From Rhodobacter sp. SGA-6-6 (GTDB taxonomy: Bacteria; Pseudomonadota; Alphaproteobacteria; Rhodobacterales; Rhodobacteraceae): a DNA stretch of 64,000 bases. The position numbers and the translations under genes are program-made. The stretch spans positions 273,468 through 337,467 of the forward strand of contig NZ_JAAKGP010000005.1 of the NCBI RefSeq assembly GCF_011043545.1, written 5' to 3'. Under the pieces are notes generated by a model. The model ran no database searches. It was not told where the DNA came from and worked only from the letters and a program-made list of their open reading frames with translations. Positions 8,511 through 17,814 of the stretch are shown piece by piece; the first letter of the stretch is position 1; the number at the start of each line of letters is the position of its first letter.

Positions 8511-9506
8511 TCATTCCGCGGCGGCGCGCGCCTCGGCCAGCCAGCCGTCGAAGGTGGCGCGGTTGTCCACGATCCACTTGTCGGCCAGGCCCCAGATCGC
8601 CTCGGTCGAGTTGGCGCCGTTGGCGATCTCCAGCGCCTGCGCGGAGACGTCGTTCACCGGGATCTTGGCGACCTCGAACAGCTTCGCCGCGGCCGGGTTG
8701 GCTTCGAGGAAGTCGTTGCGGGCCAGCACGCCGACGCTTTCGACCCCGAAGCCCACGTTCTTGCCGTCGACGATGGTGTTCAGGCCCTCGCTGCCCTCGG
8801 GCAGGGCGGTGTAGGGCACCGACAGCCATTCCACGTCCTTGCCCGGGACCAGCACGCCCGAGACCCAGTAGGGCGTCCAGGTGTAGTAGATGATCGACTC
8901 GCCGTTCTCGTGGCGGGCGATGGCATCGCCGATGATCGCCTGATAGGCGCCCTGGTTGTGGGTCACGGTGTCGCGCAGGCCGTATTCCGTCAGCTGGAAC
9001 TCGATCGCCCGCTCGCAGCCCCAGCCGGGGGTGCAGCCGACCAGGTCGGCCTTGCCGTCGCCGTCGGCGTCGAAGCGCTTGGCGATCTCGGGGTCCTTCA
9101 GCATGGTGAAATCGGTGATGCCGGCGTCATAGCTGGCCTTGTCGACCAGATAGCCCTGCAGCGCGCCCTCGATCAGCACGCCGACCTTGGTCATCACCTC
9201 GGCGCCGCCGGATTCCTCGTAGAAGGCGGCGTGCAGCGCGTGCCAGTGGTTGGCGGTGAAGTCGGCGTCGCCGCCGCCGATGGCGATGTGCATGGTCTGG
9301 TATTCGGCCTCGGCCGGCTCGGCGGTCTCGTAGCCCAGTTCCTGCAGCGCGCGCAGCAGGATGTAGTGGTGGAAATGCTCTTCGATCTGCGCCGGCATCA
9401 CCACGCGGACCGCGGGCTTGCCCTCGCCCGGCTTGTCGTTGGCGAAGAGCGGCGAGGCCAGCGACAGCGACATCGCCAGCGCGGTGGTCAGGGTGAACAG
9501 TTTCAT
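8511..9506 (-). CDS. proX: Glycine betaine/proline-type ABC binding protein ProX
   Basis: 331-residue periplasmic binding protein of the OpuAC/ProX family with a classical signal peptide (hydrophobic core about residues 4-20, cleavage near ALAS-PLFA). The segment FDADGDGKADLVGCTPGWGC matches the ProX family, including the aromatic and Cys features around the binding site. Aromatic residues such as YYTWTPYW are suited to binding a quaternary ammonium group. It is the last gene of a minus-strand proV-proW-proX operon. Given hpbD nearby, proline- or hydroxyproline-betaine are possible cargoes in addition to glycine betaine. Confidence 0.9.
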   Translation of the reverse strand: MKLFTLTTALAMSLSLASPLFANDKPGEGKPAVRVVMPAQIEEHFHHYILLRALQELGYETAEPAEAEYQTMHIAIGGGDADFTANHWHALHAAFYEESGGAEVMTKVGVLIEGALQGYLVDKASYDAGITDFTMLKDPEIAKRFDADGDGKADLVGCTPGWGCERAIEFQLTEYGLRDTVTHNQGAYQAIIGDAIARHENGESIIYYTWTPYWVSGVLVPGKDVEWLSVPYTALPEGSEGLNTIVDGKNVGFGVESVGVLARNDFLEANPAAAKLFEVAKIPVNDVSAQALEIANGANSTEAIWGLADKWIVDNRATFDGWLAEARAAAE

Positions 9507-9569
9507 CGGTGTCTCCTTGTTGGTCTGGATGGTCTTGCGGTTTCTTCTTGTCGTTGAAGTCTGAGCGGC

Positions 9570-10505
9570 TCAGCCCTTGGTGGTGAAGAGGCCGGTCACC
9601 AGCCCCACCGGGCCGGTCTGCCACCAGTGGCGGTGGCCGCGGTTGCGCCCCGACCGGCCCAACCCTTGCGTGATCCGGTCCAGCACGATGGCCAGCATGA
9701 CGATGCCGAGGCCGCCGACGATGGCCTTGCCGGCGTCGAGCCGCCCCATCGCCCGCAGCACCTCGTTCCCCAGCCCCTTGACCGAGATCATCGAGGCGAT
9801 CACCACCATCGACAGCGACAGCATGATGGTCTGGTTCAGCCCGGCCAGGATGGTGGGGGTGGCGAGCGGCAGTTCCACCTTGAACAGGATCTGCCGCGGC
9901 GTGGCACCGAAGGCGCGCGCCGCCTCGACCACGCCGGGGTTGACGGTGCGGATGCCGAGGCTGGTCAGCCGCACCAGCGGAGCGAGTGCGAAGATGATCG
10001 TCACGATCACGCCCGAGACGTTGCCGATGCCGATCATCATCACCACCGGCACCAGATAGACGAAGGCCGGGATGGTCTGCATGGTGTCCAGCACCGGGCG
10101 CACCGCGGCCTCGAACCTGTCGCTTTTCCCGGCCAGCACGCCGAGCGGCAGGCCGATCAGCACGCAGAGGATCACCGAGGCGATCACGATGGCCAGCGTG
10201 GTCATCGCCAGCGACCAGGCGTCGGGGGCCAGCAGGCCGAGGATCATCAGGCAGAAGAACACCAGGATGGCGACGCGCCGCCCGGCCGCCTGCCAGGCGA
10301 TCAGCACCAGGATCACCAGCATGACCAGCGGCGGCACCGAATGCAGCCCCTTCTCGATGCCGGTGATCACCCCGTCGAAGAAGTTCTTCAGCGGCTGGAT
10401 CACGCTGCGGTTGGACATCGCCCAACCCTTGATGCCGTCGGCCCATTTGCCGATGCCGAGGTCGATCGAGGCGAAGGGGTTCAGCCAGTCGAAGCTCTTG
10501 TCCAT
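9570..10505 (-). CDS. proW: Glycine betaine/proline-type ABC permease ProW
   Basis: 311-residue permease. A long N-terminal segment precedes the membrane part (MDKSFDWLNPFASIDLG resembles E. coli ProW). The core contains IPAFVYLVPVVMMIGIGNV and the EAA loop VEAARAFGATPRQILFKVELP, followed by the usual GLGNEVLRAMGRLD stretch. The start ATG at 10505 overlaps the proV stop by one base (TGATG). The C-terminus ends with a basic tail. Confidence 0.9.
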   Translation of the reverse strand: MDKSFDWLNPFASIDLGIGKWADGIKGWAMSNRSVIQPLKNFFDGVITGIEKGLHSVPPLVMLVILVLIAWQAAGRRVAILVFFCLMILGLLAPDAWSLAMTTLAIVIASVILCVLIGLPLGVLAGKSDRFEAAVRPVLDTMQTIPAFVYLVPVVMMIGIGNVSGVIVTIIFALAPLVRLTSLGIRTVNPGVVEAARAFGATPRQILFKVELPLATPTILAGLNQTIMLSLSMVVIASMISVKGLGNEVLRAMGRLDAGKAIVGGLGIVMLAIVLDRITQGLGRSGRNRGHRHWWQTGPVGLVTGLFTTKG

Positions 10506-11593
10506 CACACCGCCTCCGCTGCCGGTTCCCGGGTTTCCTCGCGGCCCTGGATGCCGCGCAGGAGCGCGCGTTTCGACACCACGCCCACCGGCGCGCCGTT
10601 CTCGGCGATCAGGATCGGGTGTTCGGTGCCCACGGCCAGGTCGACCAGCGCGTTCAGCTTGTCGCCCGGCGCCGCGACCGGCCAGGCGGCGGTGTCGGCG
10701 GGGCCGTTCTTCTGCCGGTATTGCTCCAGCGGCTGCATGATCCGCGCCGCGGTCACCAGGTCCAGCTTGCTGATGCCCGCCACGAATTCCGCCACGTAGT
10801 CGTCCGCGGGCTCGGTGACGATCTGCTCGGGCGTGCCGGTCTGCACCAGCACGCCGTCCTTCATGATGGCGATGCGGTCGCCGATGCGGATTGCCTCGTC
10901 CAGGTCGTGGGTGATGAAGACCGTGGTCTTGTGCAGTTCCGCCGAGAGCTGCATGAAGGTGGTCTGCAACTGCCGCCGGATCAGCGGGTCGAGCGCCGAG
11001 AACGGCTCGTCCATCAGCAGGATGGTCGGGTCGGCGGCGATGGCGCGGGCCAGGCCGACGCGCTGCTGCATCCCGCCCGACAGCTCGTCGGGGTATTTCC
11101 TTTCCCACCCGGTCAGGTCCACCGCGTCGATGGCCTGTCCGGCGATCTTCATCCGCTGCTCTTCCGGCATCCCCCGGACCTCCAGCGAGAAGGCCACGTT
11201 CTCGCGCACGGTCCGGTGCGGCATCAGCGCCATCGACTGGAACACCATGCCGATGCGCTCGGCCCTCAAGCTGCGCAATTCGCGCGGGTTCATCGCGCTG
11301 ACGTTCTGCCCCTCGATGTAGACGGTGCCTGCGGTCGGCTCGATCAGCCGGTTGATGTGGCGGATCAGGGTGGATTTGCCGGAACCGGAAAGGCCCATGA
11401 TGCAGAAGATCTCGCCGCGGCCGACGCTGAAGCTGGCGTCCTGCACGCCGACCACGCAATCGAACTGCTCGCGGATGTCCTTCTTGGACAGGCCGCTGCT
11501 GCGCACGGCCTCCATCGCCTGGCGCGACCTGTCGCCGAAGATCTTCCAGATCCCCTCGCAGCGAATGACATCCTCTCGCGGGCTTTCTGTCAT
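10505..11593 (-). CDS. proV: Glycine betaine/proline-type ABC ATPase ProV
   Basis: 362-residue ATPase. Walker A GLSGSGKST, signature LSGGMQQRVGLARA, Walker B ILLMDEPFSALDP, and a C-terminal CBS-like segment (about the last 90 residues, HPILIAENGAPVGVVSKRALL) typical of ProV/OpuAA. The ATG at 11593 is chosen because AGAGGGGGGA lies directly upstream; the longer in-frame N-terminus has no such site. First gene of the operon, divergent from a GntR regulator across a 134-bp gap. Confidence 0.9.
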   Translation of the reverse strand: MTESPREDVIRCEGIWKIFGDRSRQAMEAVRSSGLSKKDIREQFDCVVGVQDASFSVGRGEIFCIMGLSGSGKSTLIRHINRLIEPTAGTVYIEGQNVSAMNPRELRSLRAERIGMVFQSMALMPHRTVRENVAFSLEVRGMPEEQRMKIAGQAIDAVDLTGWERKYPDELSGGMQQRVGLARAIAADPTILLMDEPFSALDPLIRRQLQTTFMQLSAELHKTTVFITHDLDEAIRIGDRIAIMKDGVLVQTGTPEQIVTEPADDYVAEFVAGISKLDLVTAARIMQPLEQYRQKNGPADTAAWPVAAPGDKLNALVDLAVGTEHPILIAENGAPVGVVSKRALLRGIQGREETREPAAEAV

Positions 11594-11633
11594 GCGGTTC
11601 CCCCCTCTTTTGGCGAAACAAACACAGATTTTT

Positions 11634-11645
11634 ATTGTAGACAAT
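11634..11645. promoter_or_regulatory. Candidate FCD-GntR operator
   Basis: ATTGTAGACAAT is a 5-bp inverted repeat with a 2-nt centre, in the AT-rich part of the gap between proV and the divergent GntR gene. FCD-type GntR proteins often bind TTGTnnACAA sites. It could control proVWX, the GntR operon or both. Confidence 0.45.
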
Positions 11646-11727
11646 ATGTATTTTGTGCGGCTACACATTGGTCACGCTACTTGAGTCCCGGCCGGACAGC
11701 CGGCGGTTCAGGAATGGGAGAGCGCGC

Positions 11728-12447
11728 GTGGAAACCGAGACCAGGAGCAGGAAGGCGCTGTGCCTCGAGGATCTTCGCAGGAAGATCCTGACCGAGGAGC
11801 TGGCGCCCGGTTCCTACATCGACGAGATCGAAGCCGCGGAAATCTATGGAGTTTCCCGCCCGCCGCTGCGCGAGGTGCTGCGCCTGCTGGCCGGCGAGGG
11901 CTATATCGTCCTGCACGAGAACCGCGGCGCGCAGGTGGCGCCGATGACCCACAAGACCCTGCGGAATTTCTTCATGGCGGCGCCGATGATCTATTCGGCG
12001 GTGACCCGGCTGGCGGCCGAACATGCGACGCCGGCGCAGATCGTCAAGCTGAAGGAATGCCAGTGGTCGTTCCGCCAGGCGATTCGCAATGGCGATGCGG
12101 CGGAGCGGGCGCTGGAGAACGAACGCTTCCATTCGATCATCGGCGAGATGGCGGACAACGAGTTCCTGACCCCCTCGCTGCGCCGGCTGCTGATCGACCA
12201 CACCCGCATCGGCATGACCTTCTACAGCCCGCGCAAGCCCCAGCTGGCGGCCGAGCGCGAGATCGCCGCCGACCAGCACGACCAGTTCATCGACCTGATC
12301 GAGGCCGGCGACGCCGATGCCGCCGCCGCGCTGGCCGTGGCGCATTGGGAGCTGTCGCGGGCGCAGATCGAAAGTTTCGTCACACCCGAGGGGATGCAGA
12401 TCCCGCTGGGCCGCGCGCCCGGAGCAGACCGCAGAGGAGTCTCATGA
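11728..12447 (+). CDS. GntR-family regulator, FCD type
   Basis: 239-residue regulator: winged helix in residues about 10-75 (CLEDLRRKILTEELAPGSYIDE; IYGVSRPPLREVLRLLAGEGYI) and an FCD domain behind it (ENERFHSIIGEMADNEFL; DQHDQFIDLIEAGDADAA). A GTG at 11728 is taken as the start because GGGAGAG precedes it; the open frame reaches a TTG at 11653 that would overlap the promoter. Its stop overlaps the ATG of the DapA-family gene, so it leads that operon and probably senses its substrate. Confidence 0.85.
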   Translation: METETRSRKALCLEDLRRKILTEELAPGSYIDEIEAAEIYGVSRPPLREVLRLLAGEGYIVLHENRGAQVAPMTHKTLRNFFMAAPMIYSAVTRLAAEHATPAQIVKLKECQWSFRQAIRNGDAAERALENERFHSIIGEMADNEFLTPSLRRLLIDHTRIGMTFYSPRKPQLAAEREIAADQHDQFIDLIEAGDADAAAALAVAHWELSRAQIESFVTPEGMQIPLGRAPGADRRGVS

Positions 12448-13346
12448 AGTTCGAGGGAATCTACACGCCCGTCATCACGCCCCACCGCGAGGACGGCAGC
12501 ATCGACCGCGACGCCTTTGCGGCGATGATCGACCATCTGATCGGGGCAGGGGTGCATGGCCTGATCAACGGCGGCTCCACCGGCGAATACTACGCCCAGT
12601 CGATGGAGGAGCGGGTCGAGATGGCCGCCTTCGCCAAGGAGGTGATCGGCGACCGGGTGCCGCTGATCGTCGGCACCGTGGCGATTCGGTTGGAGGATTC
12701 GCTGCGCATGGCCGAACACGCGGGGAAGATCGGCGCGGCGGCGCTGCTGGTGGGGTCTCCGCCCTATTCGGTGCCGACCGAGCGCGAGAACGCGCTGAAC
12801 GCGCTGGCGATCGACCGGGCGGCCGACCTGCCGATCATGCTTTACAACTACCCCGGCCGGATGGGCATCATGATGGGCGAGGAATTCCTCGACCGCGTGG
12901 GCCGCAGCCGCAACTTCTGCGCCATCAAGGAAAGCTCGGGCGACATCAACCGGGTGCACCTGCTGGCCCGCGACTACCCGCATGTGCAGCTGTCCTGCGG
13001 CATGGACGACCAGGCGCTGGAATTCTTCGCCTGGGGCGCGCGTTCCTGGGTCTGCGGCGGCTCCAACTTCCTGCCGAAGGAGCATCTCGCGCTTTACCGC
13101 GCCTGCGCCGTCGAGGGCAATTTCGACAAGGGCCGCCGGATCATGTCGGCACTGATGCCGCTGATGCGGGTCTTGGAGCAGGGCGGCAAGTTCATCCAGT
13201 GCATCAAGCACGGCTGCGAGATGGGCGGCCATTACGCCGGCCCGCCGCGCCCGCCGCTGAAGGGCCTGAACAAGGACGACAAGCGGCAGCTGGAACAGGT
13301 GGTGCGCGTGCTGCAGCGCACCGTGGCCGAGATCGAAGCGGAGTGA
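12444..13346 (+). CDS. DapA-family lyase/deaminase
   Basis: 300-residue TIM-barrel class I aldolase of the dihydrodipicolinate synthase family. Schiff-base Lys162 lies in AIKESSGD, Tyr134/Tyr136 in LYNYPGR, and the GGSTGE substrate-carboxylate loop at residues 43-48. The operon with an aldehyde dehydrogenase and an FAD oxidase is catabolic, so true lysine biosynthesis is unlikely. One option is a pyrroline-4-hydroxy-2-carboxylate deaminase of hydroxyproline degradation; another is a keto-deoxy sugar acid dehydratase. The choice cannot be made from sequence alone. Confidence 0.8.
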   Translation: MKFEGIYTPVITPHREDGSIDRDAFAAMIDHLIGAGVHGLINGGSTGEYYAQSMEERVEMAAFAKEVIGDRVPLIVGTVAIRLEDSLRMAEHAGKIGAAALLVGSPPYSVPTERENALNALAIDRAADLPIMLYNYPGRMGIMMGEEFLDRVGRSRNFCAIKESSGDINRVHLLARDYPHVQLSCGMDDQALEFFAWGARSWVCGGSNFLPKEHLALYRACAVEGNFDKGRRIMSALMPLMRVLEQGGKFIQCIKHGCEMGGHYAGPPRPPLKGLNKDDKRQLEQVVRVLQRTVAEIEAE

Positions 13347-13351
13347 CGACG

Positions 13352-14845
13352 ATGACCCTTCTGACCACCGAGGAATACAAGGCCATCGCCGCCGGGCTCT
13401 CCTTTCCGACCCAGGCCTTCATCGACGGCAGCTTCCGGCCGGCCAAGTCCGGCAAGACCTTCGACACCCTGAACCCGGCGACGGGCGAGGTGCTGGCGAA
13501 GGTGGCGGCCTGCGATGCGGCCGATGTCGATTTCGCCGTGCAGAAGGCCCGCGACGCTTTCGAGGACGGCCGCTGGTCGCGCCTGCACCCGCGCGAGCGC
13601 AAGGAGGTGCTGATCCGGCTGGCGAAGCTGATCAAGCGCAACGCCCGGGAACTGGCGGTGATGGAATCGCTGGATGCCGGCAAGACCATCTACGACTGCG
13701 AGACGGTCGATGTGCCCGAGACCATCAACTGCCTGACCTGGCACGCCGAGCTGATCGACAAGATCTACGACCAGGTGTCCCCGGCTTCGGACGACCATAT
13801 CGCCATGGTGGTGCGCGAGCCGGTGGGCGTTGTCGGCCTCGTCCTGCCCTGGAACTTTCCGCTTCTGATGCTGGCCTGGAAGATCGGCCCTGCGCTGGCC
13901 GCCGGTTGCTCGGTGATCGTGAAGCCCGCGATGGAGACCAGCCTGACCGCGCTGCGCGTCGCCGAACTGGCGATGGAGGCCGGGGTGCCTGCGGGCGTCT
14001 TCAACGTGCTGCCCGGCGGCGGGGCCGAGGTGGGCGAGCCCATCGGCCGCCATATGGACATCGACGCGGTGTCCTTCACCGGGTCCACCGCCACGGGGCG
14101 GCGCTTCCTGGCCTATGCCAGCGAGTCGAACCTGAAGGAGGTGACGCTGGAGATGGGCGGCAAGAATCCGGCGGTGGTGCTGGACGATGCCGAGAACCTC
14201 GACCGGGTGGCGGCGCATGTCGTCAACGGCGCCTTCTGGAACATGGGCGAGAACTGCTCGGCCTCCTCGCGCCTGATCGTGCAGAAAGGGGTCAAGGACG
14301 CGCTTTTGGAGCGCATCTGCGCCCATGCCCGCGAATGGCCGATGGGCGACCCGCTGGACCCGGTGAACCGGGTGGGCGCTCTGGTCTCGAAGGCGCATTT
14401 CGACAAGGTTTCCGGCTATTTGGCGAAAGGTCCTAAAGTTCTGCTCGGCGGCACCGCCAAGGACGGTTTCGTCGAACCCACCATCCTCGACGTGACCGAC
14501 CGCGAGGCGAAGCAGGTGCGGGAAGAGATCTTCGGCCCGGTGCTCTCGGTCCTGACGGTGGAGACCTTCGACGAGGCCATCGCGCTGGCGAACGACACCC
14601 AATACGGCCTTGCCGCCTCGATCTTCACCGCCAACGTCAAGCGCGCCATCCGCGGCGCCCGCGCCATCCGCGCCGGCACCGTCACCGTGAACAGCTTCGG
14701 CGAGGGCGACATCTCCACCCCCTTCGGCGGCTACAAGCAATCGGGCTTCGGCGGGCGCGACAACGGCATCCATGCCCATGACCAGTATACCCAGCTGAAG
14801 ACGATCTGGGTCGACCTGGCCGACGACCGCGACGAGGCGGTGTGA
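13352..14845 (+). CDS. NAD(P)-dependent aldehyde dehydrogenase
   Basis: 497-residue class I/II-like aldehyde dehydrogenase. Catalytic Cys302 in GENCSASSR, general base Glu267 in LEMGGK, and oxyanion Asn168 in PWNFP. The profile is closest to gamma-glutamyl-gamma-aminobutyraldehyde dehydrogenase (PuuC-like) and related amine-derived aldehyde enzymes. It lies 5 nt after the DapA-family stop and its stop overlaps the next ATG. In a hydroxyproline-type route it would oxidise 2-oxoglutarate semialdehyde; in a polyamine route an aminoaldehyde. Both are inference. Confidence 0.85.
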   Translation: MTLLTTEEYKAIAAGLSFPTQAFIDGSFRPAKSGKTFDTLNPATGEVLAKVAACDAADVDFAVQKARDAFEDGRWSRLHPRERKEVLIRLAKLIKRNARELAVMESLDAGKTIYDCETVDVPETINCLTWHAELIDKIYDQVSPASDDHIAMVVREPVGVVGLVLPWNFPLLMLAWKIGPALAAGCSVIVKPAMETSLTALRVAELAMEAGVPAGVFNVLPGGGAEVGEPIGRHMDIDAVSFTGSTATGRRFLAYASESNLKEVTLEMGGKNPAVVLDDAENLDRVAAHVVNGAFWNMGENCSASSRLIVQKGVKDALLERICAHAREWPMGDPLDPVNRVGALVSKAHFDKVSGYLAKGPKVLLGGTAKDGFVEPTILDVTDREAKQVREEIFGPVLSVLTVETFDEAIALANDTQYGLAASIFTANVKRAIRGARAIRAGTVTVNSFGEGDISTPFGGYKQSGFGGRDNGIHAHDQYTQLKTIWVDLADDRDEAV

Positions 14846-16191
14846 TGCAGGCCCTGACCGCGCGGCGCACCCCGGTGCATCGCGGCCCGGCCGGCTGGTC
14901 GGCGATCCTTCCGGGGCAGCCCGCCCCGGAGGTGCTGGAGGGCGACCTGACCGCCGATTTCGCAGTGGTCGGCGGCGGCTTCGCCGGCCTCTCGGCCGCG
15001 CGGCGCCTGCACCAGCTGAACCCGCAGGCGCGGATCGTGGTGCTGGAGGCGACCCGCATCGCCGAGGGCGCGGCGGGCCGCAACTCCGGCTTCATGATCG
15101 ACCTGCCGCACGACATCTCCTCGGACGACTATTCCGGCCACGGCGCCGGCTCGGATGCGGCGATCATCGCGCTGAACCGTCACGCCATCGGCTTTGCCCG
15201 CGAGGCGGCGGCGGACTACGGCATCGACGCCAATTACTTCGACCCGGCGGGCAAGGTGAACGGCGCCGCTTCGGCCAAGGCCGATGCGCTGAACCGCAGC
15301 TATGCGCAGCACCTCACCAGCCTGGGCGAAGCCAGCGAGCATCTGGACGGGCAGCAGATGTTCGACCTGACCGGCAGCCGCCACTACGTCTCGGGCCTCT
15401 ATACCCCCGGCACGGTGATGCTGCAGCCGGCGGGCTATATCCGCGGGCTGGCGGCGGGACTGCGGCGCGATGGTGTCAGGGTGTTCGAGAACAGCCCCGT
15501 CACCGGCTTGGCCCGCAAGGGCCGCGGCTGGGAGATCGCCACCCCGCGCGGCAAGGTCGGCGCGGCCTATGTGATCCTGGCCAACAACGGCCATCTGGAA
15601 AGCTTCGGCTTCGCCCGCGGCCGGCTGATGCATGTCTTCCTCTATGCCTCGATGACCGTCGACCTGGACGCGGCGGCGCTGGCCGCGCTCGGCGGCCAGC
15701 CGCGGTGGGGGATCACCCCTTCGGACCCGATGGGCACCACCATGCGCCGGATCGACACCGGGCAGGGCGGCAACCGCATCGTCACCCGCACCTGCGCCAC
15801 CTACGAGCCGGGGATGGAGGCGTCGGAGGCCTCCCTCCGCCGCACCGCTGCCGTCCACCGCGAGAAATTCGCCGAGCGCTTCCCGCAGATCGCCGATGTG
15901 CCGATGGAATACGCCTGGGCCGGGCACCTGTGCCTGACGCGCAACGGCGTCTCGGTGATGCGGCGGCTGGACGAGGGCCTGTTCGCCGCCTGCGTCTGCA
16001 ACGGGTTGGGCACCGCCCGCAGCACCCTGACCGGCATCGGCGCGGCAGAGCTGGCCTCCGGCGTGGAAAGCGACGTGACCCGCCACTTCACCGCCGAGGT
16101 GCAGCCCCCCCGCCTGCCGCCGCCGCCGTTCTCGACCATCGGCGCGAATGTGTTCCTGCGCTGGAAGGAATGGCGGGCGGGGGAGGAGTAG
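14845..16191 (+). CDS. FAD-dependent oxidoreductase (DAO family, PuuB-like)
   Basis: 448-residue flavoenzyme. Dinucleotide motif VVGGGFAGLSAARRLHQLN at about residues 42-60, then GAAGRNSGFM; C-terminal FAD contact CVCNGLGTARSTLTGIGAAEL. The layout with an N-terminal GPAGWSAILPG stretch is seen in gamma-glutamylputrescine oxidase-like proteins. The ATG at 14845 overlaps the ALDH stop (TGATG). Last gene of the GntR-DapA-ALDH operon, where it probably makes the imine or aldehyde handled by the other two enzymes. Confidence 0.8.
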   Translation: MQALTARRTPVHRGPAGWSAILPGQPAPEVLEGDLTADFAVVGGGFAGLSAARRLHQLNPQARIVVLEATRIAEGAAGRNSGFMIDLPHDISSDDYSGHGAGSDAAIIALNRHAIGFAREAAADYGIDANYFDPAGKVNGAASAKADALNRSYAQHLTSLGEASEHLDGQQMFDLTGSRHYVSGLYTPGTVMLQPAGYIRGLAAGLRRDGVRVFENSPVTGLARKGRGWEIATPRGKVGAAYVILANNGHLESFGFARGRLMHVFLYASMTVDLDAAALAALGGQPRWGITPSDPMGTTMRRIDTGQGGNRIVTRTCATYEPGMEASEASLRRTAAVHREKFAERFPQIADVPMEYAWAGHLCLTRNGVSVMRRLDEGLFAACVCNGLGTARSTLTGIGAAELASGVESDVTRHFTAEVQPPRLPPPPFSTIGANVFLRWKEWRAGEE

Positions 16192-16248
16192 GGGGCGAGG
16201 TCGGCGCGGGAAAAACCCCGAGAGGCCGGCACCGCCGAGGCTGGAGCC

Positions 16249-17493
16249 CTACCAGAGCCGGTTCCCGGCCAATCCCTCCCCGAACCGCGAAATCCCCGGC
16301 GCCAGCGGGAAGAGGTCGGCCTGCAGGGCGTGGTAGATGTCGGGCTTGCCGTCGAACTGGCCGGTTGCCGGGGTTCCGTCTTCGCCGACCTCGGGGAACC
16401 AGCCGCCGCGGGCGTGGTCGATGAAGGCGGCGTCGGCGGAGGTCCAGAGGCGGCGATACCAGGCCTCGTCCTCGGCCCGCCGCTCCAGCTTGACCAGCGC
16501 GGCCATCACCCCGATCGCCTCGGTCACCGGCCACCAGTAGCGCGAGCGGATCGCCGGCCGGCCGTCGAAATCCAGCGTGTAGTGGATGCCGCCGCGGGCT
16601 TCGTCCCAGCCGTCGCGCAGCGCGGCCTCGGCGATGCTGCGGGCCAGGACGGGGGAGCCGTCCTGCGGCCGCCCGCACAGGTCCCACCAGTGCAAGAGCA
16701 GCCGGGCCAGCTCGAAGCTGTGACCGGGGGTGGTGCCGGCGGGGCGGAACATCGGGTTGCCGGAATAGCCGCGGTCGATGGACCAGTCCTCGCGGTAATG
16801 CTCCGGGATGCGCCAGCGGTTCTCCGGCGCGATGCGGCGCAGGAAGAAGTCCAGGATGCGGCCGGCGCGGTCGAGGTAGACCTGCCGCCCCGTCGCCTCA
16901 TGGGCCGCCAGCAGCGCCTCCACCCCGTGCATGTTGGCGTTCATGCCGCGGTAGCTGGAGAAGGGCGTCCAGTCGCGGTTCCATTCGTCGGCGAAAAGGC
17001 CGGGGCCTTCCTCCCAGAAATGCCGGTCCAGGATGGCGGTGGCCTCGTCGATCAGCGCCTGCGCCTCCGGGTGGCCGGCGAGCTTGGCCGAAGACGCCGC
17101 CAGCAGCACGAAGACATGGCCATAGGCCAGCTTGCGGCTGTCGTGGATGGCGTCGCCCTCCAGCGCCCAGAGCCAGCCGCCATGGGCGCGGTCGCGGTGG
17201 TGGCTGGCGAGGTAGCGCATCCCCTGGTCGATGATCGCATCGCAGCCCGGCCAGCCGGCCAGCTTTGCCAGCGCGTAGGAATGGATCAGCCGGGTGGTGG
17301 TGTGCAGTTCCTGCACTCGGCTGGCCAGCGGGGCGCCGTCGGGACCGAGGGTATGGAAGCCGCCTTCCGCGGCCGGGCTGGCGGCGAAGAAGCGCAGGGC
17401 GGCGGCGGCATCGCCGGCCAGAAAGGCGCGGTGGCCGGGATCGTCCAGCCAGAACCCCGTTGCCGCCTGATCTCCGGGTCCGTGCCGAGCCAT
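16249..17493 (-). CDS. AGE-family sugar epimerase/isomerase
   Basis: 414-residue (alpha/alpha)6-barrel enzyme of the N-acylglucosamine 2-epimerase superfamily. The segments YRGMNANMHGVEAL, GHSFELARLLL and RYWWPVTEAIG carry the conserved His and Trp residues seen in YihS-like aldose-ketose isomerases. The nearest characterised types are mannose isomerase and sulfoquinovose isomerase. The ATG at 17493 follows AAAGGAGG, which rules out the longer frame. No sulfoquinovose genes are visible, so a D-mannose or related sugar isomerase is equally likely. Confidence 0.8.
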   Translation of the reverse strand: MARHGPGDQAATGFWLDDPGHRAFLAGDAAAALRFFAASPAAEGGFHTLGPDGAPLASRVQELHTTTRLIHSYALAKLAGWPGCDAIIDQGMRYLASHHRDRAHGGWLWALEGDAIHDSRKLAYGHVFVLLAASSAKLAGHPEAQALIDEATAILDRHFWEEGPGLFADEWNRDWTPFSSYRGMNANMHGVEALLAAHEATGRQVYLDRAGRILDFFLRRIAPENRWRIPEHYREDWSIDRGYSGNPMFRPAGTTPGHSFELARLLLHWWDLCGRPQDGSPVLARSIAEAALRDGWDEARGGIHYTLDFDGRPAIRSRYWWPVTEAIGVMAALVKLERRAEDEAWYRRLWTSADAAFIDHARGGWFPEVGEDGTPATGQFDGKPDIYHALQADLFPLAPGISRFGEGLAGNRLW

Positions 17494-17567
17494 CCATGCC
17501 TCCTTTGCCTGTGCCCGACTTATAGGCCGGAGGCGTCCTGTCCCGCCAGCCCACTCTGAGGTCGGGT

Positions 17568-17778
17568 TGGGCGGGAGAAGGCGAGGCACTGCCTCGCCCC
17601 GCCCGTGCGCGGCGACTCAACCGGAGACGGTGGCGTCACGAGACCCGGAGAGGCCAGCGCCCGACCGGGCGGGCGAGAAGCGCCCGCCGAGGGCGGGGCG
17701 GGCGCTGGCCGGGTGCTTTGAGCACCCGGCCGGAAAAGGTGAAGCGTTGCGCTGTGGCGAAGGCGATGGCCTTCGCCA
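17568..17778 (+). repeat. Dispersed four-hairpin element, copy R2
   Basis: Second copy, filling most of the 321-bp gap between two minus-strand genes. Its hairpin D end lies 36 nt beyond the stop of the FAD/NAD-binding gene, so it is inverted relative to that gene; its other end is 74 nt from the isomerase start. Hairpin C is longer here: CCGGGTGC/GCACCCGG, a double compensated change against R1. An 18-bp stretch GGCGGGGTTCACCCCGCC at 17794-17811 beside it recurs at 29065-29082. Confidence 0.9.
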
Positions 17779-17814
17779 GGGAAACCGGGATGTGGCGGGG
17801 TTCACCCCGCCCCC

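Noticed and set aside
9030..9100. EF-hand-like DADGDG loop in ProX as a calcium regulator
   Set aside because: A similar stretch is present in ordinary ProX proteins, so it is a family trait and not a separate system.
6363..9557. 1064-codon open frame on the plus strand across the GlxA-type gene and proX
   Set aside because: Low-complexity Gly/Arg/Pro/Ala translation opposite well-recognised genes; a product of high GC content.
12444..13346. Calling the DapA-family gene true dapA
   Set aside because: It is in a GntR-controlled catabolic operon with an aldehyde dehydrogenase and an FAD oxidase, so lysine biosynthesis is unlikely.
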